From the NCBI GenBank assembly GCA_937982565.1, contig CALJLN010000050.1, forward strand, positions 110,061-174,060: a DNA stretch of 64,000 nucleotides. The letters run 5' to 3'. This document shows positions 62,790 to 64,000 of this stretch, in pieces. Both the position numbers and the translations under genes were made by a program. The notes below the pieces were generated by a model. The model was not told the DNA's origin. It made no database searches and saw nothing but the letters and a program-made list of their open reading frames with translations. Numbering within the stretch: position 1 is the first letter of the stretch; each line of letters opens with the position of its first letter. This DNA is from UBA2421 sp002343075 (GTDB lineage: Bacteria > Planctomycetota > Phycisphaerae > Tepidisphaerales > Tepidisphaeraceae).

Positions 62790-63959
62790 ATGCCTTCCTT
62801 TCCCATATTCTCCACTTTGCGCAGAGCTTCTTACCTGCGTCAATCTTTTTTTACGTACTTTCTCTTATTTACTTCGGGCATCGCCTCCGGTTCCAGCTTT
62901 AAGGCAACGCGGATTCAAGAGTTAGAACCCTTGGAATTTTTTTTCCCGGAAGCGTTGGCTGAGGACGGAACAGTCGGCGGCTACACAAGACGTAGCTCGA
63001 CCTCGTTTCCGTCCAACCTCGCGACAATATGGGGTCTAGATGGGGTGCCACGCGCGCTTCCGATAGACGGGCCATACGCTAGTGCCGACATTCGCGGATT
63101 TACACCCGGCGGGCAACCGGTTGGCAACTTTGGAAGAATCGGTCAGTACCCGAATGTTCCCGTAGTCTGGGATATGGATGAATTGACGCAATTGTCTGAT
63201 TTCGGAAGCGGTGGCATTGCTGTCACTTCGAATCACTCAATCATTTTCGGTCAAACTTTTGACACGGTTGAAGGCATCGGAATCACGCGTATCGTTGCGA
63301 CACTTTGGAACAACGGCGTTGCTACACGTATAACCGGCTTGAGCCAAGTGGACAGCGTGGCCGCGGACATTCGGTCGGACGGCGTTTATGTGGGAATCAC
63401 ATTGGACATAAACGACCCCGTTTACTACGGCGGGTTTATCGGTCGCAACGGCACTGCACAACGGTTCAACTTTCCCAACTTTCCGGCAACACGCGGCTAT
63501 GAAATCAACGACTCCGGCTGGTTTACCGGCGTGTATGAGCCGACGCGCGCCTTGCAGCGCGGTTATGTGGCGCGCATCGACCTCGACACCGGCACGCAGG
63601 AGATTCACGACCTGGGCCTGTTCGACATTTATGACGAAACCTGGGCGTATGCGATCAACAACGACAACACCATCGTCGGCGCCGCCGCCGACGGGCCCAA
63701 CGGCGATTTTGAAGTGGCCTTGATCTGGCTCAACGGCAGCCGCACGCCGCTCGACCTCAATCCGATGGTGACAGACCTGCCAGCGGGCGTACAACTCATT
63801 AACGCCTATCGCATCAACAACGCCGGACAGATTTTAGCCGAGGCGCGATTCAACGACGGCAGTGGGTTTGCGTACTACCGCCTGGACCCGATCGTGCCCG
63901 AACCGGGGGGGGTTGCCGTGATCGGGCTGGCCGCGATGGCGCTGCGGCGGCGCGGGTGA
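62790..63959 (+). CDS. PEP-CTERM protein with HAF-type beta-propeller repeats
   Basis: The 389-residue exported protein starts at ATG 62790, 43 bases from the divergent PEP-CTERM gene. A signal peptide-like hydrophobic run ends near residue 33. The body has HAF-type repeats (WDMDELTQLSDFGSGGIA, AINNDNTIVGAA, RINNAGQILAEA) that form a beta-propeller-like fold. The C-terminus is a PEP-CTERM signal: IVPEPGGVAVIGLAAMALRRRG. Function is unknown. Being paired with another PEP-CTERM gene, it may be part of the same surface assembly. Confidence 0.82.
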   Translation: MPSFPIFSTLRRASYLRQSFFTYFLLFTSGIASGSSFKATRIQELEPLEFFFPEALAEDGTVGGYTRRSSTSFPSNLATIWGLDGVPRALPIDGPYASADIRGFTPGGQPVGNFGRIGQYPNVPVVWDMDELTQLSDFGSGGIAVTSNHSIIFGQTFDTVEGIGITRIVATLWNNGVATRITGLSQVDSVAADIRSDGVYVGITLDINDPVYYGGFIGRNGTAQRFNFPNFPATRGYEINDSGWFTGVYEPTRALQRGYVARIDLDTGTQEIHDLGLFDIYDETWAYAINNDNTIVGAAADGPNGDFEVALIWLNGSRTPLDLNPMVTDLPAGVQLINAYRINNAGQILAEARFNDGSGFAYYRLDPIVPEPGGVAVIGLAAMALRRRG

Positions 63960-63964
63960 AAAGG

Positions 63965-63998
63965 GGTGGCGGGGGTGATGAGGTGGCGGGGGTGATGA
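63965..63998. repeat. two perfect tandem 17-base units at the window end
   Basis: GGTGGCGGGGGTGATGA occurs at 63965-63981 and again at 63982-63998 with no mismatch, just after the PEP-CTERM stop. The array reaches the end of the window, so it may continue. Confidence 0.9.
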
Positions 63999-64000
63999 AG

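Overview
The window looks like a GC-rich chromosome segment of a planctomycete, most likely of the class Phycisphaerae. This is inferred from several signatures seen together: PEP-CTERM C-termini on three secreted proteins (ends near 29535, 60812 and 63959), an N-terminal LEPRRLF sorting-type motif on a delta-60 repeat protein (51830), a prepilin-like protein of the planctomycete H-X9-DG type (55503-56171), dockerin-like repeats in an exported protein, and a full-length tricorn-type protease. There is no phage, plasmid or CRISPR signal.

Layout. 1-6703: surface-glycan and envelope genes. Two paralogous GT39-like membrane glycosyltransferases flank a fused GT2 glycosyltransferase/methyltransferase, followed by a lipoprotein and a zinc-ribbon membrane protein. 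6798-19812: a carbohydrate-catabolic island. A leftward pair (exported alpha/beta hydrolase, GH29 fucosidase) diverges from a rightward run: GH106-like glycosidase, RuBisCO-like protein (RLP), DUF1537 sugar-acid kinase, Asp/Glu-racemase-like protein, GH2 glycosidase with a discoidin domain, and a Gfo/Idh/MocA dehydrogenase. A LacI-type operator-like site lies in the divergent gap. RLP plus DUF1537 kinase plus a Gfo/Idh/MocA dehydrogenase recalls the D-apiose/3-oxo-isoapionate pathways. Combined with fucosidase-like and rhamnosidase-like enzymes, it suggests use of an apiose-, fucose- and rhamnose-containing plant or algal glycan. This is the most interesting system in the window.

19852-28213: housekeeping and envelope genes (GNAT, DeoC, CNNM/CorC-like, EEP-family phosphoesterase, MscS, MFS, membrane glycosyltransferase). 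28214-30562: a rearranged, repeat-rich stretch with tandem and direct repeats, a PEP-CTERM gene, a truncated pectate-lyase-like gene running into an antisense small membrane gene, and a perfect 16-nt palindrome before metH. 30563-36566: cobalamin-dependent methionine synthase, an atypical NUDIX protein and tryptophanase. 36587-43113: DUF1460 amidase-like protein, RND efflux pump with adaptor, second MscS. 43208-49350: class V aminotransferase, GNAT, tricorn protease, small HExxH protein.

49816-53979: tRNA-Gly(TCC), delta-60 repeat protein, NadD, an RpoD-like sigma factor and its intrinsic terminator. 54064-58080: amino-acid permease and a leftward four-gene group (small Cys-rich exported protein, exported hypothetical, MauE-like membrane protein, prepilin-like protein). 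58256-63959: soluble transhydrogenase, diguanylate cyclase, and two divergent PEP-CTERM proteins.

A cross-cutting observation is a scattered family of short-period, strand-asymmetric simple repeats. They occur between genes and, apparently, as in-frame insertions inside metH and the NUDIX gene.
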